Assembly (NCBI GenBank): GCA_030562195.1
Contig: JAUJPP010000003.1
Span: forward strand, 372,001 to 436,000
Direction: 5' to 3'
Length of the DNA stretch: 64,000 nucleotides
Source: Nipponacmea schrenckii
Taxonomy: Eukaryota; Mollusca; Gastropoda; Lottiidae
Shown: in pieces, positions 46,047 to 57,196 of the stretch
How positions within the stretch are numbered: the first letter of the stretch is position 1
Layout of the letters: each line of letters starts with the position of its first letter
Translations under genes and position numbers: made by a program
Notes under the pieces: model-generated
Seen by the model: only the letters and a program-made list of their open reading frames with translations
Databases searched by the model: none
What the model was told of the DNA's origin: nothing

Positions 46047-48045
46047 AGATAGCTTGCCAGGCAAGGTAATATACGCCCACTGGCAGCATTTATTTCAAAT
46101 AAAAACTTTTCAGTAAGGTTACAATAAGTGGAATGAATTATTCAACCTACCAACCTATTTTATTCTAGGGTCTCTAGTTTCATTAAAAACTGTCAAGAAT
46201 TGTAACTAATAACAACTCATTAAATATTTTTCGGTATTTTTATGATTTGCAATAGGGTTCACCCTTAATAATATTTTGATATTTTTAATTCTTAATAAGG
46301 CTCATCCTTGGTTGATATTAAACAATTTCAGCGAGTTTTGTCAAAAAGGAATGTTTAGAGTGTTCACAAGCCAAAAGTTGAAAGTGTTTTTGAAAACAGG
46401 CGCAATAACTGACACTAAATATTTTTCGATTTATCTGATTTTCAATAGGGTTTATCCTTGTGAGAAAACAAATACTAAAGCCAAGTTTCATCAAAATCCA
46501 TTCAAAATTGTTCTTTCTAGAGTGTTTACAAGCTAAAATTGAACGCGTTTTCAAGAACAAGGGCTATAACTTACACTAAATATATTTCTATTTATTTGAT
46601 TTATAATAGGGTTCATCCTTGGGTAAAAACAAATACTCAAGCCAAAGTTAATCAAAATCCATTAAGAATAGTTCCTTCTAGAGTGTTTACAAGCTAAAAT
46701 TGAATGCGTTTTCAAGAACAAGGGCAGTAACTCATTCTAAAAAAAATTTCAATTTAGCTGATTTTCAATAGGGTTCATCCTTGAGTTATAACACACTCTC
46801 ACACCAAGTTTCATCGAAATCCATCAAGAATTGTGCCATGTAGAGTGTTTACGAGACAAAAATCGAACGCGTTGAAAAGAACAAGGGCAATAATTCATAT
46901 TAGATATATTTTGATATTTTTAATTTTCAATTAGGCTCATCCCTTGCGATATCCAACAATTTCAGTGAGTTTTGTCAACATAGGTCATGAATTGTACCTT
47001 CTAGAGTGTTTATTAGCCAAAAAGTTAAACCCGTTTTCAAACACAAGAGCAATAACTGACACTAAATATATTTCGATTTATTTGATTTTCAATAAGGTTC
47101 ATCCTTGGGTAAAAACAAATACTCAAGCCAAGTTTTATCAAAATCCATAAAGAATTGTTCTTTCTAGAGTGCTTACAAGCTAAAATTGAACGTGTTTTCA
47201 AACACAAGGGCAATAACTGATACTAAATATTTTTCGATTTAAATGAATTTCAATAGGGTTCATCCTTAGGTGATTACAAATACTCATGCCAAGTTATGTC
47301 AAAATTGCTCAAGAATTGTGACTTGTAGAGTGTTTCCAAGGCAAAAATCCAACACATTTTATAGAACAAGGGCAATAATTCCTATTAAATATATTTCGAT
47401 ATGTGCTATTTTCAAAAGGGTTCATTCTTTGGTGATATTAAACAATTTCAGCAAGTTTAGTCAAAATCGGTCAATAAGCTTTGTATAGTGTTTACAAGCT
47501 AAAAATTGAAAGTGTTTTCAAAAACAAGGGCAATAACTGATATTAATTTTTTTTTTGATTTGACTGGTTTTCAATAGGCTTCATCCTTGGGTGATAACAA
47601 ATACTCAGGCCAAGTTTCATTAAAATCCATTAAAAATTGTTCTCTCAAGAGTGTTTACAAGCTAAAATTGAACGCGTTTTCAAGAACAAGGGCAATAACT
47701 CATACTAAATGTTTTTCGATTTCGCTGATTTTCGATAGGGTTTATCCTTGAGTTATAACATACTCTCACACCAAGTTTCATCAAAATCGGTCAAGAATTG
47801 CACGTTGTAGAGTGTTTACAAGCCATTCAAGAACAAGGGCACAAACTCATACTAATTTTTTTCCGATTTCGCTGATTTTTAATAGGGTTCATCCTTGCGT
47901 GATCATAAACACTCATATTAAGTTTCATCTAAATCCGTCAAGAATTACACCGTGTAGAGTGTTTACGAGCAATTGTGGACGGACCGACGGACGGACAGAT
48001 GTGGGTGACGACAATATACGCCCCCTATTTCATGTGGGCGTATAA
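46047..48045 (-). mobile_element. HINE-type element, copy t, inserted in the BEL/Pao pol
   Basis: Complete 2.0-kb element on the minus strand (3' terminus at 46047, 5' terminus at 48045), same subfamily as 3005-4991. It cuts the RT just after a TKR motif. The junctions lie in a short T-run (T-rich on both sides in element orientation) and no longer target duplication is visible, which defines the element ends well. Confidence 0.93.
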
Positions 48046-49369
48046 AAACGTTTTGTTAAAACAGTTCTTGGTGGCGATTCCACTTTAAACATGAAATTGT
48101 CAGTGTTGGCGTCCCATAAAATGCCCAAAGTTTTAACCGACGGTAACCCGCCATTTTGAAATGAGAAACTCGACATGCGATCAGTTTCAGGAATGTCCTC
48201 CAAGACTTTAGGATCATTCGAGATCCATTTTCTTATCTGAAAGCCAGCACTGGTCAACGAATCCGTGATCTCATGGCGCAGTTTAATTGTCGCGTTGACA
48301 GAATTAACACTGTCAAGCAAATCGTCTACGTACATGGAATTCAACACAGAGTTCACACCTAAAGGATACTTCACACTATTACTTGTTGCGTGTTGCCGAA
48401 TGACAGCCTGGCTAAGGAATGGAGACGAAGTTTTTCCAAAAACCAACCTTTGGTATTCGAATTCGCGAATTGGTGATCCCATGTCCATGTCACGCCAAAG
48501 GAATCGATGGAAACGCTTATCCGATTCCAACATTTCCACTTGGAGAAAAAACTCCGTCACATCTGCGGCTATGGCAACAATGCCATGTCTGAAGCGTATT
48601 AGAACATCAAGTAATTCTCGTTGAAGCTTAGGGCCAGAAAATGTGCAATCATTGAGCGATTTGTCTTTGTATCGCGCCGCAGCATCCATTACCAAGCGAA
48701 CTTTGGTCGAGGCCTTGTCAAGTTTCACAACGGGGAAATGCGGCAAATACCAAACGTTACTAGCATAAGTTTCCGGTGGAAAAACCTCTCGGACGTAAGA
48801 TTTATCCAGATGATCATTTATAATGTTACAATACATGTCTTTAACTTCAGGTTGTCTTATCAAGGATTTTTCTAAAGTTAATAAACGTGATTTTGCCATG
48901 TGATAATTGTTACTTAGATTAGGTTCACCCTCTTTCCAAGGAATTCCGATGCTATATCTACCATTTTCGAAGGAAATAGTTGAACGTGTGAAATTATTAA
49001 CTTTTTCATCAAGTGGTCTTAAGATTTCGTTTCCAGGTGCAGTCAATCCTGCCGTTTCTAGTTCCCACATTTGACGAATTAACTGGTTTGTATCATGATG
49101 ATCTTGCACAAAGAACGCCCTGGCGAAATGAGAAGTTCCCACCTTATTGCCCTCGGAAGGTTCAAATGGACCAATGCATGTCCAGCCTAATGGTGTCAGT
49201 CTAGCACATGGCTGGCCTGGCCTACCGTAGATTTCAGTTATTGAACGATGTAATTCAGGACAGTTCAAGCCGATTAATAGTCTAATTTTACGGTTTCTAC
49301 CTAGTGCGGGAAATTCAATACCTGACAAATGTGGCCAGTTTTTAGCATATTTGTTCCAATCAATCATTG
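48046..49369 (-). pseudogene. BEL/Pao reverse transcriptase (interrupted)
   Basis: About 440 residues from WPHLSGIEFP to the HINE junction. RT landmarks are VVKLDKASTKVRLVMDAAA, AIAADVTEFFLQVEM, FLWRDMD, FEYQRLVFGKTSSPFLSQA and the catalytic YVDD in NSMYVDDLLDSV. The palm is complete. The frame continues a few codons into the HINE and stops. Its upstream connection to the protease is broken by the MITE at 49374-49854, and its thumb is on the other side of the HINE. Confidence 0.92.
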
Positions 49370-49373
49370 TTAA

Positions 49374-49854
49374 AGGGGCACAATCTTGATTTTTAGGGGT
49401 CGTTTTGGGCCTTTGTTACATTTAAACAGTCCTCAGAAATACTCAAGCTCTAAGAAAATCGCAAAATACCTTGAAATATACCTCAAACAAAAAAATTCAT
49501 TGTTTTTTTCGTGCTGTTCGTGGCTGGTCTCCAGTCAGTCTGAAAATTGTGTGTCCTGTTGACAAAGTCTACAATTGTTATTACTTTCTTTTTGTTTTGT
49601 CAGTGTGGGCCTGCGCAGTAGTCTATCTATAAATCTTTGATTATCAAGACGAACCATTTTCCAATATGGCGGGACGTTCATAATATCTTAAGACATTATG
49701 ATTTTCAAACACTGATAATTATGGATACACATGGATTTGAAGGCTCAAATTTCAAAGGTAAGCTCTGTAGACTATTTCTGATTAGCTAAGCAAAAGATTT
49801 CATGTGTTTGAGGCTGTCGGATGATTGTCCGAAACAAATCAAGACTGTACCCCT
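49374..49854. mobile_element. TTAA-flanked MITE (piggyBac-like), 481 bp, in BEL/Pao pol
   Basis: Terminal inverted repeats begin AGGGGCACAATCTTGATTT at 49374 and, on the other strand from 49854, AGGGGTACAGTCTTGATTT. TTAA flanks both sides (49370-49373 and 49855-49858). The protease and RT frames are in register across it when the element plus one TTAA is ignored, so the insertion is precise. A second, older copy lies inverted at 62366-62856. No transposase. Confidence 0.88.
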
Positions 49855-50119
49855 TTAAGTCACCAGTCACATTGCGAACAGTGAATGCACTGATTTGAAA
49901 TTTGTTATTATTGCTCACACTACGAATATTCAAAGTTACTCGCTGGGTGTTAATTGAGGTTGTTTCTCCACCTAATACCCCAACATCCAATGAACTTAAT
50001 GGTCCATCTAAACCCAATTCGTCAGCTAGGCCTTTGTCCACATAGGTATCCGTCAAACATTCGTCAAGTAGGGCATGCTCAATTTTACTGTTATGCATAA
50101 CCACTGGCACAGTACGCAT
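49855..50119 (-). pseudogene. BEL/Pao aspartic protease region
   Basis: Reads MRTVPVVMHNSKIEHALLDE, then CLTDTYVDKGLADELGL and QISAFTVRNVTGDL, the retropepsin-like part of BEL/Pao pol. The active-site aspartate is in ALLDE, but the expected following G-S is replaced by C-L, so activity is doubtful. The frame runs on into the MITE to 49772. It is shifted relative to the zinc-knuckle frame upstream. Confidence 0.7.
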
Positions 50120-50138
50120 AGCAACAAAGTCACCATTT

Positions 50139-50627
50139 TTACAAGCATGTGTGCTTGCTCTCGGGTTCTATTAAGTCTATTTGAATCACCAGGGCTTTCA
50201 TTGGCAGCGAATTCCCCCCGTGCAACAAGGCATGATGGGTTTTCGAACATTTGTCAACACCACATTGTTGGGTTTCCATACATTTATAACCTAAATGTGG
50301 ACCTTTAAGACAGCGGAAACATAGTCTTTGACTCTTTGCGTATTCCCACCTTTGACTGATAGGGAGAGAACAAAACAACCGGCATTGTGTTAGTACATGG
50401 ACTTGGTGGCACATAGGACATTCGTCGGGTTTAGCGTCAAGACTTGTAGCAAATGTGCGTTGAGAACTGGAATATGGTTTGGGTTTAAAGTTATGGTTGG
50501 ACTTATCGATCTGGGGCTTAAAGTTATGGTTCGATTTATCGCACTGGGCATTCAAACCCTCTACTTCCTCCCTGGCTTCAATGCGGAAGCGTAGCTCTTG
50601 AGAAAGCCACTGGTAAAGATATGTCAA
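50139..50627 (-). pseudogene. BEL/Pao gag, C-terminal zinc-knuckle part
   Basis: In the same frame as the gag part upstream, separated by one TGA. It contains LRFRIEAREEVEGL, a short internal duplication (DKSNHNFKP twice) and nucleic-acid-binding fingers: CPMCHQVHVLTQC, a CCHC knuckle CFRCLKGPHLGYKC and CGVDKCSKTHHALLH. This array is typical for BEL/Pao gag ends and would bind the element RNA. Confidence 0.85.
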
Positions 50628-50654
50628 GTTTTCAGTTTCCCCTACCGTAGAGGC

Positions 50655-51470
50655 TCAACATTTAAAGTTGGCAACGCTTGCTGGTGTTAGTCTTGCCTTG
50701 GTGACAGAATAGAACATAGAGTTTCCATCAAACTCTTCGACCCTTCCAGTATCCTTGAGAGCTATTATTGCTAATTCTAATTTATCACAAAATTTTTCAA
50801 TACTTTTAAATTCTTGGAAATTGACCGGTTTCGAATTTCGGATCGAGTCCAATCTATTTTTGGCAGATTCGTAACCGATTGAGGATGCTGGGAAACCTTC
50901 TATGGACTTAAGGGCGTCACCTTCAAGATATTGTCTTAATTGGAGCATCTTGGGTATTGTCACACGTTTTAACTGATGGAACAAGTCCCGATCTACCTGC
51001 AAGTCACTATTTCTATCCCTGGGAGGGGGTTCACCATTGCTACTATTTGGACTAGGCACATTGTCTATAAGATTGTCCTGCCTAACTTGCTTCAAAAAGG
51101 TGGTGGCCTTGTTAAGGGTTTCAGAGATGGATGGGTCTAACTGAACAAGCTCAAGTTCTGCTTCATATAGATCAGAATCAATGTCACACAAGGTCATAAG
51201 AATATCTATTGCATCCTCCTGGCAACCAAGAACTTGCCGAACATGTGATCTTACCCTGTCTGGTTCGACACGTTCCTCACATAATGTTGCAATCAAAGCT
51301 AATCTTGCCTTAGTTAGTTGGGTTTTAACCACTCTTTTTCGGCGCCGTAATACCTTCAATCTGTCCGCACCCTCCTGTGCAGTTTCTGTCTCCATGGAGC
51401 CATCATCGGCGTTGTTGCCGAAATCTGCTGGGCGATTCGATGCACTGCCAGACTCTTCTACGTCAGACAT
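50655..51470 (-). pseudogene. BEL/Pao gag, N-terminal part
   Basis: 271 residues. It starts MSDVEESGSASNRPADFGNN, has a basic helix (VLRRRKRVVKTQLTKARL) and then LRQYLEGDALKSIEGFP and YESAKNRLDSI, the conserved BEL/Pao gag region. Between KRVTIPKM and LQLRQYLEG the usual segment with F-x-G and W is missing, which suggests an internal deletion of several dozen residues. It ends at a TGA read in frame with the zinc-knuckle part. The ATG at 51470 follows the PBS by about 145 bp. Confidence 0.8.
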
Positions 51471-51616
51471 TTGGGTGCTTTAGTCTACAGATTTGAGTGT
51501 CCTATCAATCGGCCTGCCGAAAAGTTGCTGCTCATCTACGTGGCCATATTGTGAGGCAAAACCGGCATGGTTTTAAAATCAAAATACTCACAATAAACCA
51601 GACGATCATGAACCAA

Positions 51617-51632
51617 CCACGCTCTGCTACCA
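51617..51632 (-). promoter_or_regulatory. primer-binding site, initiator tRNA-Met type
   Basis: Minus strand TGGTAGCAGAGCGTGG, complementary in 14 of 16 positions to the 3' end of metazoan initiator tRNA-Met (known sequence ending CCUCUGCUACCA). It fixes the end of the 5' LTR just upstream (GAGAACA at 51637). Confidence 0.75.
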
Positions 51633-51716
51633 AAAATGTTCTCACGAAGCTATCTGGAACATGGCTATAATACGATGACTCGATAAATCAAACACGTAGA
51701 CAATGTAGACTATTAC

Positions 51717-51722
51717 TTTATT
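51717..51722 (-). terminator. polyadenylation signal AATAAA
   Basis: AATAAA on the minus strand overlaps the TAA stop of the SGNH ORF. It lies about 80 bp upstream of the LTR end. Confidence 0.55.
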
Positions 51723-52392
51723 CGATGTTGACAGGCCGATGATATGTTGAACACTGAACAAAAAAGGCGCCTTGACAAAAAAGCTCTGTTGTGGGGTAGC
51801 CCACTTCCACTGACAGATGGATTCCATCAGGCACATAAATATCCTGCACAGGGTTAGCTAAACCAGCACGATGTTTCCATACACTTACGTGATCAACATG
51901 TTTACAAAGCTTAGCCAAACTTATATTGGTCTGTACAATTCTAGAATTGTATTCAGGATAAGGAACTGTCCCTCTCCGCAAGAGTTGAGACACAATGAAA
52001 CACTTAGGCTGCCAATTCCTGTGCACATGTTGTGCAAAAGACACAATGTCACAAGCCAGTTGACTGGGATCTGGAGATTCCTCACACAAGTCATTTGTGC
52101 ATATCTGTAAGACCACCAAATCCGTTCCTACAAAATGCCTTGAATTATTACGATACAGTCTGTCATGCGGATCGTTGCGCACCTTTAGCCCACCATACCC
52201 AAAGTAGGTCACATGGCAAGAAACCGGGCTTATATCTAAATTCCGATCCAATTCCTCGGAAGCCAGAAATGACGACAGCCTGCGAACATGAGAGCTGCCA
52301 AAAACACTCACCTCCACCTTGCAATTCGATGTACTTTGAATCGTATTCATGTTATTAGCAGAAAACAATGAAGAAAGATCGGCCTCCGCCAT
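51718..52392 (-). CDS. SGNH/GDSL-type hydrolase-like protein, intact ORF
   Basis: 224 residues, uninterrupted, from MAEADLSSLF (ATG in the context AAAATGGCG) to a TAA inside the AATAAA signal. SGNH blocks: VFGSSHVRRL near residue 31 (block I, S in place of the GDS serine), YFGYGGLKV (block II glycine), LQICTNDL (block III N-D) and DGIHLS near residue 190 (block V D-x-x-H with the catalytic histidine). Members hydrolyse ester bonds. SGNH domains occur in some retroelements, for example CR1-type LINE ORF1; I do not know of one in BEL/Pao. It sits on the same strand immediately upstream of the BEL/Pao PBS. It is the least damaged ORF of the window. Confidence 0.75.
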   Translation of the reverse strand: MAEADLSSLFSANNMNTIQSTSNCKVEVSVFGSSHVRRLSSFLASEELDRNLDISPVSCHVTYFGYGGLKVRNDPHDRLYRNNSRHFVGTDLVVLQICTNDLCEESPDPSQLACDIVSFAQHVHRNWQPKCFIVSQLLRRGTVPYPEYNSRIVQTNISLAKLCKHVDHVSVWKHRAGLANPVQDIYVPDGIHLSVEVGYPTTELFCQGAFFVQCSTYHRPVNIE

Positions 52393-52699
52393 TTTGACTT
52401 ATGATAGCCTAGCAGTAGGCCTAGTGACAACAAGGAAGTCAACAAAAAGCTACAATAATCGACCAAATAACGGATTCAAACGTCTGAATTTGAGCCGTTC
52501 AGACCACACACACAGCTACGAGGGTACCGGTAAAAAAAATCCACAAAAAACACACCCGACAAACCTTAATTAATGAAGATATTGTGGATAAAACTTTTGT
52601 AGCACATGTAGTTAACACGGTGCGTAATTGGAAAGGCTAAGCCGGCTACACGCAAATTTCAACTCGCATTCGGATACACACAAAAAACGATTATCTTCA

Positions 52700-52765
52700 A
52701 TAATTTTATTTATTCAAAATCAATGCTGTCAGTGGGCGTATTTTACCATGCCTGGCAAGCTATCT
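52700..52765 (+). mobile_element. HINE-type element, 3' end only (copy u)
   Basis: CAGTGGGCGTATTTTACC, ATGCCTGGCA and GCTATCT ending at 52765; no core or 5' end adjacent. A solitary terminus. Confidence 0.7.
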
Positions 52766-53080
52766 TTTATTATGATTTTAACATATTATCTATCTTAAGA
52801 GGGGAGGGGCAAAGAGGGGGAAAAAGGGGGATATGGGAGCGTTTGTTATGAAATCCAAATCCATTTATAATGCACATTTTTTTATGAACTTTTTCTGTAT
52901 TTTGCTTAACAAGCGAATCCCTGGATGCAACGCACTGCTTCAGTGCTGTTTGGCGTATGGTTCTAGTTGTGGGAATTTGCTTTCAGCAAACTCCCAGTTT
53001 GTTTTCGGTTTGTCAGTTCTTTATTTTTTCGAATTTTACAAAGCTCACTGTGCTTAAACTGCAACTGTTACAATTACTTT
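52766..53080. other. unassigned, with a G-rich tract
   Basis: GGGGAGGGGCAAAGAGGGGG at 52801 is a strongly G-rich run. The reading frames here (52833-53057) have no recognisable domain. Confidence 0.35.
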
Positions 53081-54656
53081 TTATACGCCCTCATGAAATG
53101 GGGAGCGTATATTGTCGTCACCCACATCCGTCCGTCCGTCCGTCCACAATTGCCTGTAAACACTCTACGAGGTGCAATTCTTCAGCGTTTTAACTGAAAC
53201 TTTATATGAGTGTTTATGATCACTCAAGGATGAACCCTATTTAAAATCAGCGAAATCGGAAAAAAATTTAGTATGAGTTTTTGCCCTTGTTCTTGAATGG
53301 CTCGTAAACACTCTACAATGTGCAATTCTTGTCTGATTTTGATGAAACTTGGTGTGAGAGTATGTGATAGCTCAAGGATAAACCCTATTGAAAATCAGCG
53401 AAATCAAAAAACATTTAGTATGAGTTATTGCCCTTGTTCTTGAAAACGCGTTTAATTTTAGCTTGTAAACTCTCTTGAGAGAACAATTCTTTATGGATTT
53501 TGATGAAACTTGGCTTGAGTATTTGTTATCACCCAAGGATGAAGCCAATTGAAAACCAGTAAAATCGAAAAAAATTTAATATCAGTTATTGCCCTTGTTA
53601 TTGAAAACGCGTTCAATTTTTGGCTTTAAAACACTCTACAAAGCACAGTTATTGACTGATTTTGACAAAACTTGTTGAAATTGTTTAATATCACCCAAGG
53701 ATGAACCCTTTTGAAAATAGAAAATATCGAAATATATTTGATACGAATTATTGCCCTTGTTCTATAAAAATGTGTTGGATTTTTGCCTTGTCAACACTCT
53801 ACAGTCACAATTGTTGAGCGATTTTGAAGTAACTTGGCAGTATTAATAATCACCTAAGGATGAACCCTATTGAAATTCAGTTAAATCGAAAAATATTTAG
53901 TATCAGTAATTGCCCTTGTTTTTGAAAACGCGTTCAGTTTTAGCTTGTAAACACTCTAGAAAAAACAATTCTTAATGGATTTTGATAAAACTTTGCTTGA
54001 GTATTTGTTTTTACCCAAGGATGAACCTTATTGAAAATCAAATAAATCGAAATATATTTAGTGTCAGTTTTTGCCCTTGTGTTTGAAAACGGGTTTAACT
54101 TTTTGGCTAATAAACACTCCAGAAGGTACAATTCATGACCAATGTTGACAAAACTAACTGAAATTGTTTGATATCGCAAGGGATGAGCCCTATTGAAAAT
54201 TAAAAATATATCTAATATGAATTATTGCCCTTGTTCTTTTAAACGCGTTCGATTTTTGTCTCGTAAACACTCTACATGGCACAATTCTTGACCGATTTCG
54301 ATGAAACTTGGTGTGAGAGTGTGTTATATATACTCAAATATGAACCCTATTGAAAAACAGCGAAATCGAAAAAAAATTTAGTATGAGTTACTGCTCTTGT
54401 TCTTGAAAACACGTTCAATTTTAGCTTGTAAACACTCTAGAAAGAACAATTCTTAATGGGTTTTGATTAAACTTGGCTTGAGTATTTGTTATTACCCATT
54501 GATGAACCCTATTATAAATCAAATAAATCGAAATATATTAATTGTCAGTTATAGCCCTTGTTCTTGAAACGCGTTCAATTTTAGCTTGTTAACACTCAAG
54601 AAAGAACAATTTTTAATGGATTTTGATGAAACTTGGCTAGAGTATTTGTTTTTTTT
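53081..54656 (+). mobile_element. HINE-type element, copy v (5' part)
   Basis: 5' terminus TTATACGCCCTCATGAAATG with TCCG tract at 53081-53150, then type 2 units to 54650, where a second element's 5' end begins inside a T-run. Its own 3' end is not present. Confidence 0.8.
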
Positions 54657-56400
54657 TACGCCCACATGAAATGGGGGGCAAATATCGTCGTCATCCTTGT
54701 CTTTCCTTCCGTCGGTCCGTCAGTCCGTCCCTCGGTCCGTCAGTCGGTCCGTCATTCGTCCGTCCACAATTGCTCGTAAACACTCTACAAGGTGCAATTC
54801 TTGATGGATTTAGATGAAACTTGATATGAGTGTTTATGATCACGCAAGGCTGAACCCTATTAAAAATCAGCGAAATCGGAAAAAATTTAGTATGAGTTCT
54901 TGCCCTTGTTCTTAAAGGGCTCGTAAACACTCTACAACGTGCAATTCTTTACTGATTTTGATGAAACAGGTGTGAGAGTATGTTATAACTCAAGGATAAC
55001 CCTATTGAAAATCAGCGAAATCGAAAAACATTTAGTATGAGTTATTGCCCTTGTTCTTGAAAACGCGTTCAATTTTATCTTCTAAACACTCTTGAGAGCA
55101 CAATTCTTAATGGATTTTGATGAAACTTGGCTTGAGTATTTTCTATCACCCAAGTATGAGGCCTATTGAAAACCAGTTAAATCGAAAAAAAATTAAGTGC
55201 CATTATTGCCCTTGTTTTTGAAAACGTGTTCAATTTTTGGCTTGTAAACACTCTACAAAGAACAGTTATTGACCAATTTTGATGAAACTTGGTGTGAGAG
55301 TATGTTATAACTCAATTTTAGCTTGCAAACGCTCTTGAGAGAACAACTCTTAATGGATTTTGATGAAACTTGGCTTGAGTATTTGCTATCACACAAGAAT
55401 GAAGCCTTTTGAAAACCAGTTAAATCGAAAAAAAATTATTGTCGAAAAAAATTTAGTGCCAGTTATTGCCCTTGTTTTTGAAAACATGTTCAATTTTTGG
55501 CTGAAGAATGAACCCTTTTAAAAATAGAAAATATCAAAATATGTTTACGAATTATTGCCCTTGTTCTATAAAATGTGTTGGGATTTTTGCCTTGTAAACA
55601 CTCTACAAGTCACAATTCTTGAGTGATTTTGACGTAACTTGGCATGAGTATTTGTAATCACCTAAGGATGAACCCTATTGAAATTCAGTGAAATCGAAAA
55701 ATATTTAGTATCAGTTATTGCCCTTGTTTTTGAAAGCGCATTTAATTTGTGGCTTGTAAACACTCTACAAATCACAATTATTGACGGCTTTTGACAAAAC
55801 TTGTTTAATATCACCAAAGGATGAACCCTATTGAAAATAAAATATATCGAAATATATTTGATACGAATTATTGCCATTGCTTTATAAAATGTGTTTGATT
55901 ATTTCCATGGAAACACTCTACAAGTCACAATTCTTGAGCAATTTTGACGTAACTTGGCATGAGTATTTGTAATCACCTAATGATGAACCCTATTGAAAAA
56001 TGTTTAGTGTTAGTTATTGCCTTTTTTTGGAAAACTCGTCAAAATTTTTAGCTTGTAAACCCTCTAGAAGGTTTACAATGATTAACAGAATTTGACAAAA
56101 TTTGCTGAAATTGTTAATTATCACTCAAGGATGAACCCTATTGAAACCAAGAAATATCACATAATATTTGATTGCCCATTTTCTTTCAAATAATTTCGAT
56201 TTTTTGGCTCATAAACACTCTATTTCTTGACTGATTTAAATGGAACTTGGCATGAGTATGTGGAATCACCTAAGGATGAACCCTATTGAAAATCAGATAA
56301 ATCTTAAAATGTTTAATATCAATTATTGCTCTGTTTTTGGAAAGAAGTATATGTATATTTTATTTTATATTCAAAATCAATGCAGCCAGTGGGGACATGT
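54657..56400 (+). mobile_element. HINE-type element, copy v2
   Basis: Starts TTTTACGCCCACATGAAATG with a long mixed TCCG/TCGG tract (54692-54770), carries diverged type 2 units, and ends in a worn 3' terminus near 56380 (CAGCCAGTGGGGACATGTTG). It lacks the hairpin and GCTATCT, so the true end is uncertain. Confidence 0.7.
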
Positions 56401-57196
56401 TGCTTAAATATAAATTGGAACATTTTTGCAAAACCGTAAGTTCCACAGTACAATATTTGCAAAAAACAGTTTTTCAGCTCTAGAAGGCGCAATTTTTTAC
56501 ATACAATATCCAATAGGATAGCAGTTAAAAAAAATCGAATTTTGAAAATTTATAGCAGACAATTTTTTGCCGTATTTTCGCCTTTTTTAAACATTTTTTA
56601 AATTTCTGTCTGAATGAGTTCCAATTTTTGTTGCAAAGAGAGACTATAAATCTGAACAAAATGGCATTGTCAAATATTTTGCGCAACTTCCGATCTCAAA
56701 CTTCAGATCTCTATTTTCCTTTCCACTTCCGGTCTAACTATCATAGATCATTGAAACTAGTGCTAAACAATATCTTTTTTAAAAAACTGGCTGATTTAAA
56801 AAAAAAAATACAGACCGGAAGTGATACTTTGGCCGCCATATTGAAAATTTATTTTTTATAGAACTCAACATAGGGCCTCAGGGTTAAGTCAAATTTGCAT
56901 GGATTTTTTTCTTGTGGAAAGTTCGTTTGATTGCAAAAATAAGTATGGGAGCCGATTTTTTAATTTCAATTTTGCTTTTTTGCAACATCTGGTTGAATTT
57001 TTTCAACTAATATCCTGTGACCTTGACCTTTGGTAATCTTGACCTTAAGTAGGTCAAAGGTCATTGGCCTTGGCTATCAGTTGATACGTTGACATTTGAC
57101 CTCCTCTAATTCCGGTTTTATAGCTGCCCGTAAACAGCGAAATTCACAACTTTGGACTGCTCTTGAGCGTGACCTTATTAATTGAGAAGGTTATTT
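56401..57196 (+). repeat. AGGTCA-rich tandem repeat, unit 0 (partial)
   Basis: Part of a unit of about 1.3 kb that recurs at 59354-60911. Shared phrases are CTTAAATATAAATTG, GCAAAACCG-AAGT, TTTGGCCGCCAT-TTGAAA, GGTTGAATTTTTTCAA, TGTGACCTTGACCTTTGG and CTTGGCTATCAGTTGATAC. Includes AGGTCAAAGGTCA at about 57052, a perfect direct repeat with one-base spacing. Copy w inserted at its right end. The 77-codon frame at 56628 (+) is not called. Confidence 0.65.

Larger units (their letters stand above)
43806..51637 (-). mobile_element. BEL/Pao LTR retrotransposon, internal region, decayed
   Basis: Gene order on the minus strand is PBS, gag with zinc knuckles, aspartic protease, reverse transcriptase, RNase H and integrase, which is the BEL/Pao layout. 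It copies itself through an RNA intermediate. It cannot be active: a 481-bp MITE separates protease and RT, a 2.0-kb HINE separates RT and RNase H, there are in-frame stops near 50657, 45873 and 44893, and frameshifts lie between zinc-knuckle and protease parts and near 45285. No second LTR is recognised. Confidence 0.88.
51637..52617 (-). repeat. candidate 5' LTR of the BEL/Pao element, about 980 bp
   Basis: The right end on the minus strand is fixed by the PBS and reads GAGAACA. A matching start TGTTAAC is found at 52617, giving TGTT...AACA ends. An AATAAA signal (51717-51722) lies about 80 bp before the end, as in the R region. The second LTR is not in the window, so the outer boundary is a guess. 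Confidence 0.4.

Noticed and set aside
49772..49854. C-terminal extension of the protease frame
   Set aside because: These codons are MITE sequence read through by chance, not part of the protease.
48621..52358. Plus-strand ORFs across the BEL/Pao region
   Set aside because: They are opposite-strand shadows of the gag, RT and SGNH frames, which carry clear conserved motifs.
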